DNA from: an uncultured Eubacterium sp.
Lineage (GTDB): Bacteria; Bacillota; Clostridia; Lachnospirales; Lachnospiraceae
DNA: 48,924 nucleotides
Assembly: GCA_945910225.1 (NCBI GenBank)
Contig: CAMDYG010000020.1
Span: forward strand, 1-48,924
Direction: 5' to 3'
The position numbers and the translations under genes are program-made. The notes under the pieces were generated by a model. The model did no database searches. It had not been told where the DNA came from and saw only the letters and a list, made by a program, of their open reading frames with translations. Below, piece after piece: positions 8,771-17,393 of the stretch (position 1 is the first letter of the stretch; each line of letters begins with the position of its first letter).

Positions 8771-9469
8771 ATGTTTTTAGAGATTAAGGGAATCAAAAAG
8801 CATTATGGAGAAGGCGAAAGCCGGGTGGAAGTACTGAATGGTATTGACATAGAAGTTAATAAAGGGGAAATTGTTGTATTACTTGGTCCATCAGGTTCTG
8901 GTAAGTCAACACTGCTTAATATAATTGGTGGTATTGACGATGCAGACGAAGGTTACATATCAATAGATGGCGAAAAGACAGCAGATATGAATGAGAAGCG
9001 TCTTACACAGTACAGAAGAAAGCATCTCGGATATGTTTTTCAGATGTATAATCTTATACCTAACCTTACTGTAAGAGAGAATATTGAGGTTGGTGCTTAC
9101 TTAAGTGACAAGGCACTTGATACAGATGAGATTCTTAATACATTAGGACTTTCAGATCACGCTGATAAGAAGCCTAACCAGTTATCAGGTGGTCAGCAGC
9201 AGAGAACTTCAATAGGAAGGGCACTTATTAAAAATCCTGATATCCTGTTATGTGATGAGCCTACAGGAGCACTTGATTACAACACATCTAAGGATATATT
9301 AAAGCTTATTGAAGACGTTAATAAGAAGTACGGTAATACTATAATAATAGTTACACATAATGACGCTATCAAAAATATGGCAGACAGGGTTATTACATTA
9401 AGAGATGGCAGAATCCGTAAGAACTATGTTAATGACAACAAGATTGCAGCAGCAGACCTTGAATGGTAA
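8771..9469 (+). CDS. ABC transporter ATP-binding protein (MacB/LolD/SalX type)
   Basis: The cytoplasmic ATPase of an FtsX-type exporter or mechanotransmission system. Motifs in order: Walker A GPSGSGKST (residues 39-47), the Q-loop at YVFQMYN, signature LSGGQQQR, Walker B LLCDEPTGALD and the switch His in IIVTHND. At 232 residues it is full length. The start at 8771 follows GGAGG by 5 bases; the frame is open from 8750. The permease begins 14 bases after the stop, so the two form one operon under the promoter and palindrome upstream. Substrate is unknown; peptide-antibiotic resistance or stress sensing are common roles for this class. Confidence 0.93.
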   Translation: MFLEIKGIKKHYGEGESRVEVLNGIDIEVNKGEIVVLLGPSGSGKSTLLNIIGGIDDADEGYISIDGEKTADMNEKRLTQYRRKHLGYVFQMYNLIPNLTVRENIEVGAYLSDKALDTDEILNTLGLSDHADKKPNQLSGGQQQRTSIGRALIKNPDILLCDEPTGALDYNTSKDILKLIEDVNKKYGNTIIIVTHNDAIKNMADRVITLRDGRIRKNYVNDNKIAAADLEW

Positions 9470-9483
9470 GAGAGGAGTTAAGT

Positions 9484-11790
9484 ATGAGAAATCCTTTAAA
9501 TAAGCGTCTGCCAAGAGAATTAAAGCATGACTTTGGTAAATATCTTGTTATATTCTTATTTATGGTTATGATGATTTCGTTAGTAAGCGGATTCCTTGTG
9601 GCAGACAACAGTGTTAAGCACTCATATGATGAGGGCTTTGAAAAATATAATCTTGAAGATGGACATTTTGCATTAGATAAAGAGCCTGACGGTTCTCTTA
9701 TAAAAGATATTGAGAATAAGACTGACAGCAAGCTTTACGACTTAAGATATTTTGAGGAAGATGAGGCTGACAGCGGTGATACAATCAGAGTGTATAAAGA
9801 CAGGACAGAGGTTAATCTTGAGTGCGTTATGGAAGGCAAAATGCCTGCTAACGATAACGAAATAGCACTTGACCGTATGTATGCACAGAATGCAAAGATT
9901 AAGATAGGCGACACAATTAAGCTCGCAGGAAAAGAATTAAAGGTTACCGGTTTTGTTGCAGTTCCTGATTACAGCTGTCTTTTTGAGAATAATTCAGACA
10001 TGATGTTTGATTCAACTAATTTTTCAATTGCTGTTATGACTGATAAGGGCTTTGAAAATGTTTCAAGTAATCATGTCAAATATAATTATGCATGGAAATA
10101 TAACAAAGAGGTTACAGGAGATAAGGCTGAAAAAGAGGCTTCTGAAGATTTTCTTGAAAATCTTGGCGATGTTATCAAAGAATATGATACAAATCTTATT
10201 ATGAGTGGCAATAATGAGATTATGAACATATCTGATTATCTTCCAAGATACACTAACAAGGCTGTTAATTTCACAGGAGATGATATGGGTTCAGATAAGG
10301 CAACAATTATGCTTTTTGACTATATTGTAGTGGTTGTAATTGCATTTGTATTCGCTGTTACAACATCTAACACAATCAGTCAGGAGGCAGGGGTTATCGG
10401 AACTCTCCGCGCATCAGGTTATAAGAGAAGTGAGATTGTAAGACATTACATGGTTCTTCCTGTTGCTGTAACACTGGTTGCTGCTGTTGTTGGTAATATA
10501 CTTGGCTACACTCTTCTGGAGAAGTTTTTTGTAAATGTGTATTATAACAGCTACAGCCTGTGTACTTACACGACACTGCTTAATGCAGAAGCATTTGTTG
10601 ATACGACAGTTGTTCCAATTATTATTATGTTTGTTGTTAATCTTATTGTGCTTGAAAAGAAGCTCCGGCTTTCTCCGCTTAAGTTCTTAAGACATGAGCT
10701 TACTAACAGAAAGAGAAAGAAGCTTATAAAGTTAAGTCACAAGCTTCCTTTCATGACAAGATTCAGATTAAGGATAATGTTCCAGAATATACCTAATTAT
10801 CTGACATTGTTCTTAGGAATACTGATTGCAGGTGCACTTGTTGTATTCAGCATCATGTTTGAACCGCTTATTGATGATTATGCTGATGTTGTTAAGAAGT
10901 CACAGATATGTGATTATCAGTATGTGTTAAAAAGTCAGGCAGAAACTGATGTTTCTGGTGCAGAAAAGTACTGTGTGACATCGCTTGATACAACTGATGA
11001 AAAATACATGACAGATGATATTATGATATATGGTATTCAGGATAATAGCAAGTACGTTGATATAGATATCAAGGATGATGAGATACTTGTTTCTAACGGA
11101 GTAATGGTTAAATTCGGACTTAAAAAGGGCGATACATTTAAACTGAAAGATCCGTATTCAGATAATGAGTATGAATTCACAATAGCAGGAAGTTATAAAT
11201 ATGATGCTGCACTTGCAGTATTCATGACAAGAAAAAACTTTATTGATACATTTGACAAGGCTGATAATTACTTCACTGGATACTTCACAGACAAGAAGCT
11301 GACAGATATTGATAACAAATATGTTGCTTCAATAGTTACATATGAAGACCTTATCAAAGTGTCTAACCAGATGAAGGTTTCAATGGGCGAGATGATGTAT
11401 ATATTGAAGTATTTTGGAATTATAATGTTCGTACTTCTTATGTATCTGTTATCAAAGCAGATTATTGAAAAGAATGCACAGTCAATTTCAATGACTAAGA
11501 TTCTTGGTTTTAAGAATGGAGAGATTGGCGGACTGTATATTGTAGCTACTTCAATTATGGTAGTTATATCACTGGTTGTTTCTGTACCTATAGTAAATGC
11601 TATGCTTAAATGGACCTTCTCATCATATCTGTACACTTCGATGACTGGATATATTCCATACATGGTAAGAAGAAGCTGCTTTGTTGATATGGTTATTCTT
11701 GGAATTGTATGCTATGCGGTTGTTGCTGTGCTTCAGCTTGTGAAGATTTCTAAGATTCCTAAGACAGATGCACTTAAGAATGTGGAGTAA
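9484..11790 (+). CDS. FtsX-like ABC transporter permease
   Basis: The membrane partner of the preceding ATPase. A first membrane segment (residues about 15-40, FGKYLVIFLFMVMMISLVSG) is followed by a large extracytoplasmic domain to about residue 270. Three segments follow with the FtsX-type pattern (AGVIGTLRASGYKRSEIVRHY), a central segment near residue 440, a second external domain, and a C-terminal FtsX domain with MTKILGFKNGEIGGLY. This duplicated layout and the 768-residue length fit the larger MacB-like/ABC-4 exporters. The start at 9484 has AGAGGAG upstream. A strong terminator follows at 11843. Confidence 0.9.
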   Translation: MRNPLNKRLPRELKHDFGKYLVIFLFMVMMISLVSGFLVADNSVKHSYDEGFEKYNLEDGHFALDKEPDGSLIKDIENKTDSKLYDLRYFEEDEADSGDTIRVYKDRTEVNLECVMEGKMPANDNEIALDRMYAQNAKIKIGDTIKLAGKELKVTGFVAVPDYSCLFENNSDMMFDSTNFSIAVMTDKGFENVSSNHVKYNYAWKYNKEVTGDKAEKEASEDFLENLGDVIKEYDTNLIMSGNNEIMNISDYLPRYTNKAVNFTGDDMGSDKATIMLFDYIVVVVIAFVFAVTTSNTISQEAGVIGTLRASGYKRSEIVRHYMVLPVAVTLVAAVVGNILGYTLLEKFFVNVYYNSYSLCTYTTLLNAEAFVDTTVVPIIIMFVVNLIVLEKKLRLSPLKFLRHELTNRKRKKLIKLSHKLPFMTRFRLRIMFQNIPNYLTLFLGILIAGALVVFSIMFEPLIDDYADVVKKSQICDYQYVLKSQAETDVSGAEKYCVTSLDTTDEKYMTDDIMIYGIQDNSKYVDIDIKDDEILVSNGVMVKFGLKKGDTFKLKDPYSDNEYEFTIAGSYKYDAALAVFMTRKNFIDTFDKADNYFTGYFTDKKLTDIDNKYVASIVTYEDLIKVSNQMKVSMGEMMYILKYFGIIMFVLLMYLLSKQIIEKNAQSISMTKILGFKNGEIGGLYIVATSIMVVISLVVSVPIVNAMLKWTFSSYLYTSMTGYIPYMVRRSCFVDMVILGIVCYAVVAVLQLVKISKIPKTDALKNVE

Positions 11791-11842
11791 AACCAGAATT
11801 TACCTGTTGACAATACAAAAATAATTTAATAATATACTAACA

Positions 11843-11900
11843 AACAGTGAGTAGCATTACAGCATAAATCCGACTGTAATGGGACTCACTGTTTTTTTTT
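11843..11900 (+). terminator. Rho-independent terminator after the ABC permease
   Basis: AACAGTGAGT...CATTACAG pairs with CTGTAATG...ACTCACTGTT around an 11-base loop with a small internal mismatch, followed by nine or more T. Confidence 0.93.
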
Positions 11901-11939
11901 ATGCAAAAAACACCATTGCAGTAGGAAAAGGAGGCAACA

Positions 11940-12040
11940 ATGAAACTGAAAAAACAGTACGACTGCAATCTTGTTATGATGAATGATCTTATTGGTGGAA
12001 AATGGAAATTAAGGATTTTGTGGCATATTATGAATACAGC
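11940..12040 (+). pseudogene. HxlR-family regulator, N-terminal stub
   Basis: The first 30 codons read MKLKKQYDCNLVMMNDLIGG then KWKLRILWHI, matching the start of HxlR winged-helix regulators (Cys near the N-terminus, IGGKWKxxIL). A good AAGGAGG precedes the ATG. After about MN the similarity stops and the sequence continues as the middle of a MATE transporter in another frame. The rest of the winged helix and the dimer helices are absent. The frame runs on to 12137 only by reading the MATE remnant out of frame. I infer a deletion that joined an HxlR gene to a downstream MATE gene. Confidence 0.75.
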
Positions 12041-12514
12041 AGAAGGCGGGCGTCATTTATTTCACAGAATGTCGGTGCAGGTAACGAAAAGAGAGCCAAG
12101 AAAGCCATGTTTTGAGGTATTGGTGTCGGTCTTGTGATAGGCTGCATAGTATTCGTGCTTGTAATGTTTAAGGGCAACCTTCTTACAGCAATATTTACAA
12201 CTGATGAGGCTGTTATACAGAATGGTTATGACTATCTTAATAGCTTTGCTTTAGAGACAATTGTTACAGCAATCTTATTCAGCATGATTGGTTACTTTAA
12301 TGGACATGACAAGACAGTATGGGTAATGATTCAGGGACTTGTTCAGACCTTGCTTGTCCGTCTGCCATTTGCATATTATATGAGTATCCAGCCGGATACT
12401 AATCTTACAAAGATTGGTTTATCTGCGCCTGTTGCAACTATTTTCGGAATTGTGTTAAATGTGGTATTCTATATCTGGTGTAACAGAAAAGATAAGGCAA
12501 AGCACAATGAATAA
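12041..12514 (+). pseudogene. MATE transporter, C-terminal remnant
   Basis: From about 12050 the frame reads ASFISQNVGAGNEKRAKKAM, the start of the second MATE repeat, then hits a TGA at 12113-12115 and continues GIGVGLVIGCIVFVLV up to RKDKAKHNE and a stop at 12514. The N-terminal two thirds of the transporter are missing, replaced by the HxlR stub in a different frame. With a 5' deletion, a frame mismatch at the junction and an internal stop, it cannot make a working pump. The remaining C-terminus is well preserved, so the loss is probably recent. Confidence 0.85.
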
Positions 12515-12555
12515 TGATAAGAAATATCAATAAATATGTTTTGCAATGTGAAATA

Positions 12556-12584
12556 TTGACATGAAAATTTAAAGATAATATACT
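12556..12584 (+). promoter_or_regulatory. Near-consensus sigma-A promoter in front of a broken ABC exporter
   Basis: TTGACA (12556-12561), a 17-base spacer and TATACT (12579-12584). It now drives only a short leader with a hairpin at 12633 and then the ABC pseudogene. It is probably the surviving promoter of the lost operon. Confidence 0.75.
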
Positions 12585-12632
12585 CATAGCTGGTTTTAGC
12601 GTAATATACAGCGAATGTAAATAATAATATAT

Positions 12633-12660
12633 GGCTGTCAGTAATGGCAGCCTTTATTTA
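12633..12660 (+). terminator. Short hairpin with weak T tract
   Basis: GGCTGTC pairs with GGCAGCC (one G-T pair) around a 6-base loop, then TTTATTTA. It lies about 50 bases after the promoter at 12556, so it may be a terminator or attenuator of the decayed operon. Confidence 0.5.
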
Positions 12661-12702
12661 AAAACACAGGTTAGTACTGTCTTACTCTGAATAGTGCTAT
12701 AT

Positions 12703-13891
12703 ACTGAAACCTATATTGCGCACCAGTTTCCTGACAAATGTGTTGCAACAGCCATACTAATCGCGCTTGCAATTCTTCTTTTAGTGTTTGACTGGAGATT
12801 AGGACTTCTGTGCCTTATTCCAGTAATAATCGCATTTGCAGTAATGAGCTGCATGATGTGAGAAAACATGAAAAAGAAGATGGCAGAGTACCAGAATGCA
12901 TTGGAAGAAATGTCTAGCGAGGCCGTTGAATATGTAAGAGGAATTCCAGTTGTCAAGACATTTGGACAGTCAGTATTCTCGTTCAATAGATTCAGGGATT
13001 CTATCAAGAAATATGAGAAGTGGACAATAGCATACACAAAGGATTTAAGGATTCCAATGATGGGTATACTGCTGCAATTAACGCTGTATTTGCAATTCTT
13101 ATTGCGGGAACATTCCTTTTTGGGGGAATTAAGAGCGGTACAGTAAACAACACATTTTTACTGAATCTGATGTTTTATATAATTATTACGCCTATTATTA
13201 CAGTCACACTTACTAAAATGATGTATGCAGGCGAGAATACAATGATTGTCGAGGACGCGCTATCAAGAATCAATGGTATATTAGACAGAAAGCCATTAGA
13301 GCAGGAAACTGATAAGAAGCATCCTGCTGATACTTCTATTACATTTGAAAATGTATCATTCAGATATCCGGGTGCGGCAGATGACGCACTGCATGATGTG
13401 ACTCTAAAGATAAATGCTGGTGAACAGGTAGCATTTGTCGGACCTTCCGGCGGTGTAAATGTTAAAAACATTGATGAGAAAGAGCTTATGGATACAGTAT
13501 CTTTCGTATTTCAGGACAGCCACCTGCTTAAGATGTCCATAATGGATAATGTCCGTATGGGAAAGAAAGATGCCACAAGGCAGGAGGTTATGGAGGCATT
13601 AAAGAATGCCCAGTGTGGTGATATTATTGAGAAACTTCCAGATGGCACAGACACAGTAATCGGTTCTAAAGGAACTTACCTGTCAGGCGGTGAAGCTCAG
13701 AGAATTGCTATTGCAAGACAGTAATGATAATAACTCACAGAATGAGAACAGTAGCAGACGCCGACAAGATAGTAGTACTAAAAGAAGGCAAAGTAGCCGA
13801 AACCGGCAACCCAGAAGAACTAATGTCAAAGAACGGAATATACAAAAACATGGTAACTACCTAGCTAGCCGCCACCAACTGGAGCCTATAG
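12703..13891 (+). pseudogene. ABC exporter (fused membrane + ATPase) pseudogene with several deletions
   Basis: The remnants follow a half-size multidrug/siderophore-type ABC exporter. TETYIAHQFPDKCVATAILI starts abruptly inside the membrane domain. A TGA interrupts at 12859-12861. A frameshift near 13060 moves the reading from KDLRIPMMG to YTAAINAVFAILIAG. The ATPase domain begins ITFENVSFRYPG, but Walker A is cut: GPSGG is followed directly by VNVKNIDEKELMDTVSFVFQ. The signature LSGGEAQRIAIAR is present, then Walker B and about 35 codons are missing and the frame changes to VMIITHRMRTVADADKIVVL. A TAG at 13862 precedes the family's usual C-terminal WSL. Both nucleotide-binding motifs are lost, so it is non-functional. 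Confidence 0.92.
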
Positions 13892-13965
13892 TATCTCTTA
13901 TATAGGGCGAACACATACTTCCGACAGGTGTTGTTTAGGGTCTGGCTCGATTTATTACAAGCTGT

Positions 13966-14080
13966 GTGGGAGTCGATGCCGCTGTATACAAAAGGTCGGC
14001 TGGAAAAATCTCGTTCAAGCGAAGCGCGTTTGATTTTCGCAGCCGTAAAAAACTATATAGACAGAGGCATTTACTCCCAC
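13966..14080. repeat. 115-bp imperfect palindrome between two pseudogenes
   Basis: The outer arms GTGGGAGT (13966) and ACTCCCAC (ending 14080) continue inward with matching ATGCC/GGCAT and CTGT/ACAG blocks. An inner stem follows (CGGCTG at 13997 with CAGCCG at 14040, then AAAATC with GATTTT) and a small GCG-rich apex. It is more GC-rich than its flanks and has no open frame of note. It may be a MITE-like element, a structured RNA, or a strong bidirectional terminator. I saw no clear target-site duplication and no second copy in the window. Confidence 0.55.
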
Positions 14081-14159
14081 TAAGCGAAGTAATCCATGAG
14101 AGAATATGCCTTAAATTAACCTTTGGCTGAAGGGGTTGTCACGCTGCCACATCACATCG

Positions 14160-14606
14160 TTATAAGATAAGATGCAAGTACATGATACAGCCCACCCTCT
14201 CAAGGAGCATCTTGGCAACATATATATTGATTTCATTATCTTCAACAAGAAGAATCCTGGCATCCTTAAGACTTTCTCTGTGTACATTTTCAGATGTGCC
14301 AACAACATCAGCCGGATTGGCAAGTGGAAAATACATATCAATTGTGAACTCAGTTCCCACATTTAATTCACTCTTCACAGAAATAGTACCATCCATAGCG
14401 TCAACGAGGCTCTTTACAATAGGAAGACCAAGTCCGGTGCTGTTAGAGTTGTCTGTAAGTTTGGAACGCTCCTGTGAAAATGCATCATACATATGAGGGA
14501 TAAATTCAACCATTCCACCAGATGGGGTAAACTTGGAAGCGTTAGATAAAAGGTTAAAGAATATCTGATTAATTGCGTTCATAGGAGTTCTTATATCATG
14601 GCTCAT
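14160..14606 (-). pseudogene. Hybrid sensor histidine kinase, collapsed remnant
   Basis: Read on the minus strand, it starts at the H-box (MSHDIRTPMNAI), jumps to the N-box (NQIFFNLLSNASKFTP), then to SGGMVEFIPHMYDAFSQERS, and keeps the G-box (STGLGLPIVKSLVDAMDGTI). A receiver domain starts ARILLVEDNEINIYVAKMLLERVG and stops soon after. A normal enzyme would have about 100 more residues between H-box and N-box, more between N- and G-boxes, the receiver's phospho-Asp, and a sensor part before the H-box. All are missing. The two internal junctions keep the frame. It cannot act as a kinase. Neighbours on both sides are also remnants. Confidence 0.88.
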
Positions 14607-14770
14607 GTCAGCTTAAAGAATAATCCGGAAGCGCAAAAATATCTGTTTCAATATGCCACATAAATCCCCCAAAAAACATTAGTAAACACGAAAACAATAA
14701 GCTATAATTAAGTTTAACATACTATGAGTGGAAAAGTAACAAAAATATAAAAATATGTCTGTTAAGATAT

Positions 14771-14799
14771 TTGCCACAATATGTAATGCATGTTATAAT
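14771..14799 (+). promoter_or_regulatory. Sigma-A promoter for the MocR-type gene
   Basis: TTGCCA (14771-14776), a 17-base spacer, TATAAT (14794-14799); the start codon is 50 bases downstream. Confidence 0.75.
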
Positions 14800-14849
14800 A
14801 ACTGACATTAATACAAAGAAGGATTTCGTGAAAGAAATAAGGTCAGATT

Positions 14850-16253
14850 ATGTTAACATATTCATTTGAGAATATCGGAAAAGAAGCGTTATATGAATAT
14901 TTATACAAATGTATCAAGAAAGATATAATTGAGGGAAGGCTTGCGAAGGGAGAGCATCTTCCGTCAAAGAGAACACTGGCTGTCAATCTTGGAATAAGCA
15001 CTATAACAGTAGAGAATTCATATGGTCAGCTTATGAGTGAAGGATATATATATTCTGTTCCCAAGAAAGGCTATTATGTTTCAGATATTTCAGGAGTGGC
15101 AAAGATAAAGCCTGTAAAGTATGAGGTGCCTGAAATAATTGTAAATGAACAGCCTAAGTATAAGTCAGATTTATCATCCAACAGGACAGATCCTGAAAGC
15201 TTTCCATTTGCAACATGGGCGAAGCTTATGAGAAAGGTTATAACAGATAAACAGGACGAGCTGATGAAAATCTCACCAAGCGAGGGAACATGGGAATTGA
15301 GGAAAGCGATTGCAATGCATCTAGCTTCATTCCGTGACATGCAGGTAGCACCAGAACAGATAATAATAGGAGCTGGAACAGAGTATATGTATGGACTGCT
15401 GATACAGCTTCTTGGAAGAGACGAGATATATTGCGTTGAGAATCCTGGATATGCCAAGATTGCAAGAATATATGCAAGCAATAATGTGAAGTGTTGTTAT
15501 GCGGATATGGATGAGGAAGGAATGAAGCCTGATGCAGTACGGGAATGTAATGCGGATATTGTCCATATAAGTCCGACACATCATTATCCTACAGGAATTA
15601 CAATGCCTGTAAGCAGGCGCTTTGAGCTTCTTGCGTGGGCTAATGAACATAGTGACAGATATATAATAGAAGATGACTACGATTCAGAATTCAGAATGAC
15701 AGGAAAGACAATTCCTACTATGAAAAGCATAGATATAAGTGAAAAGGTTATATATATGAATACATTTTCAAGGACACTTACGCCTACGATACGTATCAGT
15801 TATATGGTATTACCTCCGCATCTTGCAGCACTTTATCATCAGAAGCTTAACTTCTATGCCTGTACAGTTTCTAATTTTGAACAATACACACTGGCAGCTT
15901 TTATTAATGAGGGATATTTTGAAAAACATCTGAACAGGATGAGACTGTTTTATACAAGGCAGAGAGAAGCTGTCCTTTCAGTGCTAAGAGAAGAACAGAA
16001 CAGGAGTGTTGGCAGAGTAAGAGAGGCAGATTCAGGATTACATTTTATCCTTGAATTAAATACAGACCTTTCAGATGATGAGGTTAAGAGAAGACTTGAA
16101 GCAGACGGAATTCATATAAATGCATTGTCAGAGTATTATCATAATCAGAGACGTGCAGACAGTCACAGCTTTGTTATAAGCTACTCTAATATAAAAATAG
16201 ACAGCTTCAGGCTGGCATGTAGTAAAATAGCCGGATTAAAATGTAACGACTGA
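14850..16253 (+). CDS. MocR/GabR-type regulator: GntR helix-turn-helix joined to an aminotransferase-like domain
   Basis: Residues 1-75 are a GntR-type winged helix (YEYLYKCIKKDIIEGRLAKG, LPSKRTLAVNLGISTITVENSY). The remaining 390 residues are a type I aminotransferase fold, with SPSEGTWELRKAIA, SPTHHYPTG, the PLP-contacting IIEDDYDSEFR, and RISYMVLPP. Length (467) is normal for the family. One position is odd: in the conserved FSKxLxP motif the PLP-binding lysine is arginine (TFSRTLTP, residue 308, codon AGG at 15771). Without it PLP cannot form the internal aldimine. MocR proteins usually control vitamin B6, GABA or amino-acid genes, but none lies beside it. A promoter is present and the frame is intact. 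Confidence 0.9.
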   Translation: MLTYSFENIGKEALYEYLYKCIKKDIIEGRLAKGEHLPSKRTLAVNLGISTITVENSYGQLMSEGYIYSVPKKGYYVSDISGVAKIKPVKYEVPEIIVNEQPKYKSDLSSNRTDPESFPFATWAKLMRKVITDKQDELMKISPSEGTWELRKAIAMHLASFRDMQVAPEQIIIGAGTEYMYGLLIQLLGRDEIYCVENPGYAKIARIYASNNVKCCYADMDEEGMKPDAVRECNADIVHISPTHHYPTGITMPVSRRFELLAWANEHSDRYIIEDDYDSEFRMTGKTIPTMKSIDISEKVIYMNTFSRTLTPTIRISYMVLPPHLAALYHQKLNFYACTVSNFEQYTLAAFINEGYFEKHLNRMRLFYTRQREAVLSVLREEQNRSVGRVREADSGLHFILELNTDLSDDEVKRRLEADGIHINALSEYYHNQRRADSHSFVISYSNIKIDSFRLACSKIAGLKCND

Positions 16254-16347
16254 AACAGGAACTGTTCACGGGTTGCAAATAATGCCAATAAGCTGTAAAA
16301 TTATTGTGTATCATTTGTAAATTATGTGAGAGGGTTTTAACAAAAGT

Positions 16348-17055
16348 ATGGTTGATTACAGCATTTTTCCGCTTGATGATGATATTAAATACAAGCTTGC
16401 ACAATTAGAGATTAGCTATGCATTTCAGCCTATATTTTATGCCGATGGCAGGGAAATATATGCGCATGAGGCTCTTATGAGACCTAAGAATATCTCAGTT
16501 ACAGATTTAATTGAAGAATTCAGGCAAAAGGATGATCTTCATACACTGGAGGTTGCTACGATATTTGGAGCTGTGCAGTGTTATGCTAAGCGAGGATATC
16601 ATTCATATATTGCAATCAATTCTTTTCCGGCAGAGTCATTCACAGATGAAGAACAGGCTATATTTGATAAGTTCTATGCAGATGTTCTTGGAAATAAGGG
16701 AATAATAGAGATTCTGGAATATACTGCTCTTGATGTTGAAAAGTGGCAGTCCAAGAAAGGAACAATTAACAGGAGCAGATTCAATATTGCACTCGATGAT
16801 TTTGGTACAGGAAATAATAATATGATGGCGGTAGATATATTTTCCCCACATATAGTAAAGCTGGACAGAAGCCTTATTACAGGAATTGAGGATGATGTTG
16901 ATAAGCAGGAATATTATTTCTATTGCAGGGATAATTTTCACAGAAGAGGAATTAAAGTTCTTGGTGAAGGAATTGAATCAAGGGAAGAGTATGAATTCCT
17001 CAGAGATAATGGCATAGATTATGTTCAGGGATTCTATCTTGGAAGACCGGAATAG
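16348..17055 (+). CDS. EAL-domain cyclic-di-GMP phosphodiesterase
   Basis: A stand-alone EAL domain of 235 residues without sensor or membrane segment. Catalytic and metal positions look intact: HEALMR (Glu41), IAINSFP (Asn), EILEYT (Glu), LDDFGTGNNN (two Asp), VKLDRSLI (Lys and Asp), GEGIES (Glu) and VQGFYLGRP (Gln). It should hydrolyse c-di-GMP to pGpG. The ATG follows a GAGAGG placed about 14 bases upstream, which is a weak spacing. It lies about 95 bases after the MocR-type gene on the same strand and before a terminator; no link between the two is obvious. Confidence 0.9.
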   Translation: MVDYSIFPLDDDIKYKLAQLEISYAFQPIFYADGREIYAHEALMRPKNISVTDLIEEFRQKDDLHTLEVATIFGAVQCYAKRGYHSYIAINSFPAESFTDEEQAIFDKFYADVLGNKGIIEILEYTALDVEKWQSKKGTINRSRFNIALDDFGTGNNNMMAVDIFSPHIVKLDRSLITGIEDDVDKQEYYFYCRDNFHRRGIKVLGEGIESREEYEFLRDNGIDYVQGFYLGRPE

Positions 17056-17170
17056 TTAGGGGCTGCAGTTTATATTTTTTTAGAAATACTTTATATAATA
17101 TATATTAACATATTTGAGTTGATGTTATATTATGATGGAGTAAAGAAAACATTTTTTCTCCCTCATATTT

Positions 17171-17215
17171 AAAAAGAGCGATGGCAGAGTGAGTTTTTCC
17201 ATCGCTCTTTTTTTG
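17171..17215 (+). terminator. Rho-independent terminator after the EAL gene
   Basis: AAAAAGAGCGATGG pairs perfectly with CCATCGCTCTTTTT around a 14-base loop, followed by more T. Confidence 0.95.
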
Positions 17216-17287
17216 TTAAGAAATAAAATATATCACTTAAAATATAATACTTGCATTTTTATATATAAATATTACAATATAAGTAAC

Positions 17288-17303
17288 TTGAAACGGGTTT
17301 CAA
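17288..17303 (+). promoter_or_regulatory. LacI-family operator upstream of the ribose regulator
   Basis: TTGAAAC and GTTTCAA are perfect inverted arms around GG. This is the shape of LacI/CcpA-type operators and lies about 90 bases before the LacI-family start, so autoregulation or carbon control is likely. The rest of 17056-17393 holds only the terminator and this site. Confidence 0.75.
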
Positions 17304-17393
17304 AAGGAATAATGCACAAATAATGTATTCAGGGGTGTGTGCGTGATTTTGAAAGCATTATATGAAACCTACGTCCGGACAGGAGATGTGCCT

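Noticed and set aside
13690-13905. Open frame of 71 codons rich in Arg, Ser and Asn
   Set aside because: Out-of-frame reading of the ABC exporter C-terminus, which reads VMIITHRMRTV in the correct frame.
13892-14160. tRNA or small RNA gene in the gap between the ABC and kinase remnants
   Set aside because: No cloverleaf or T-loop signature; the structure seen is the nested palindrome reported separately.
14182-14496. Plus-strand open frame over the kinase remnant
   Set aside because: It is the reverse complement of recognisable kinase motifs on the minus strand and has no ribosome site.
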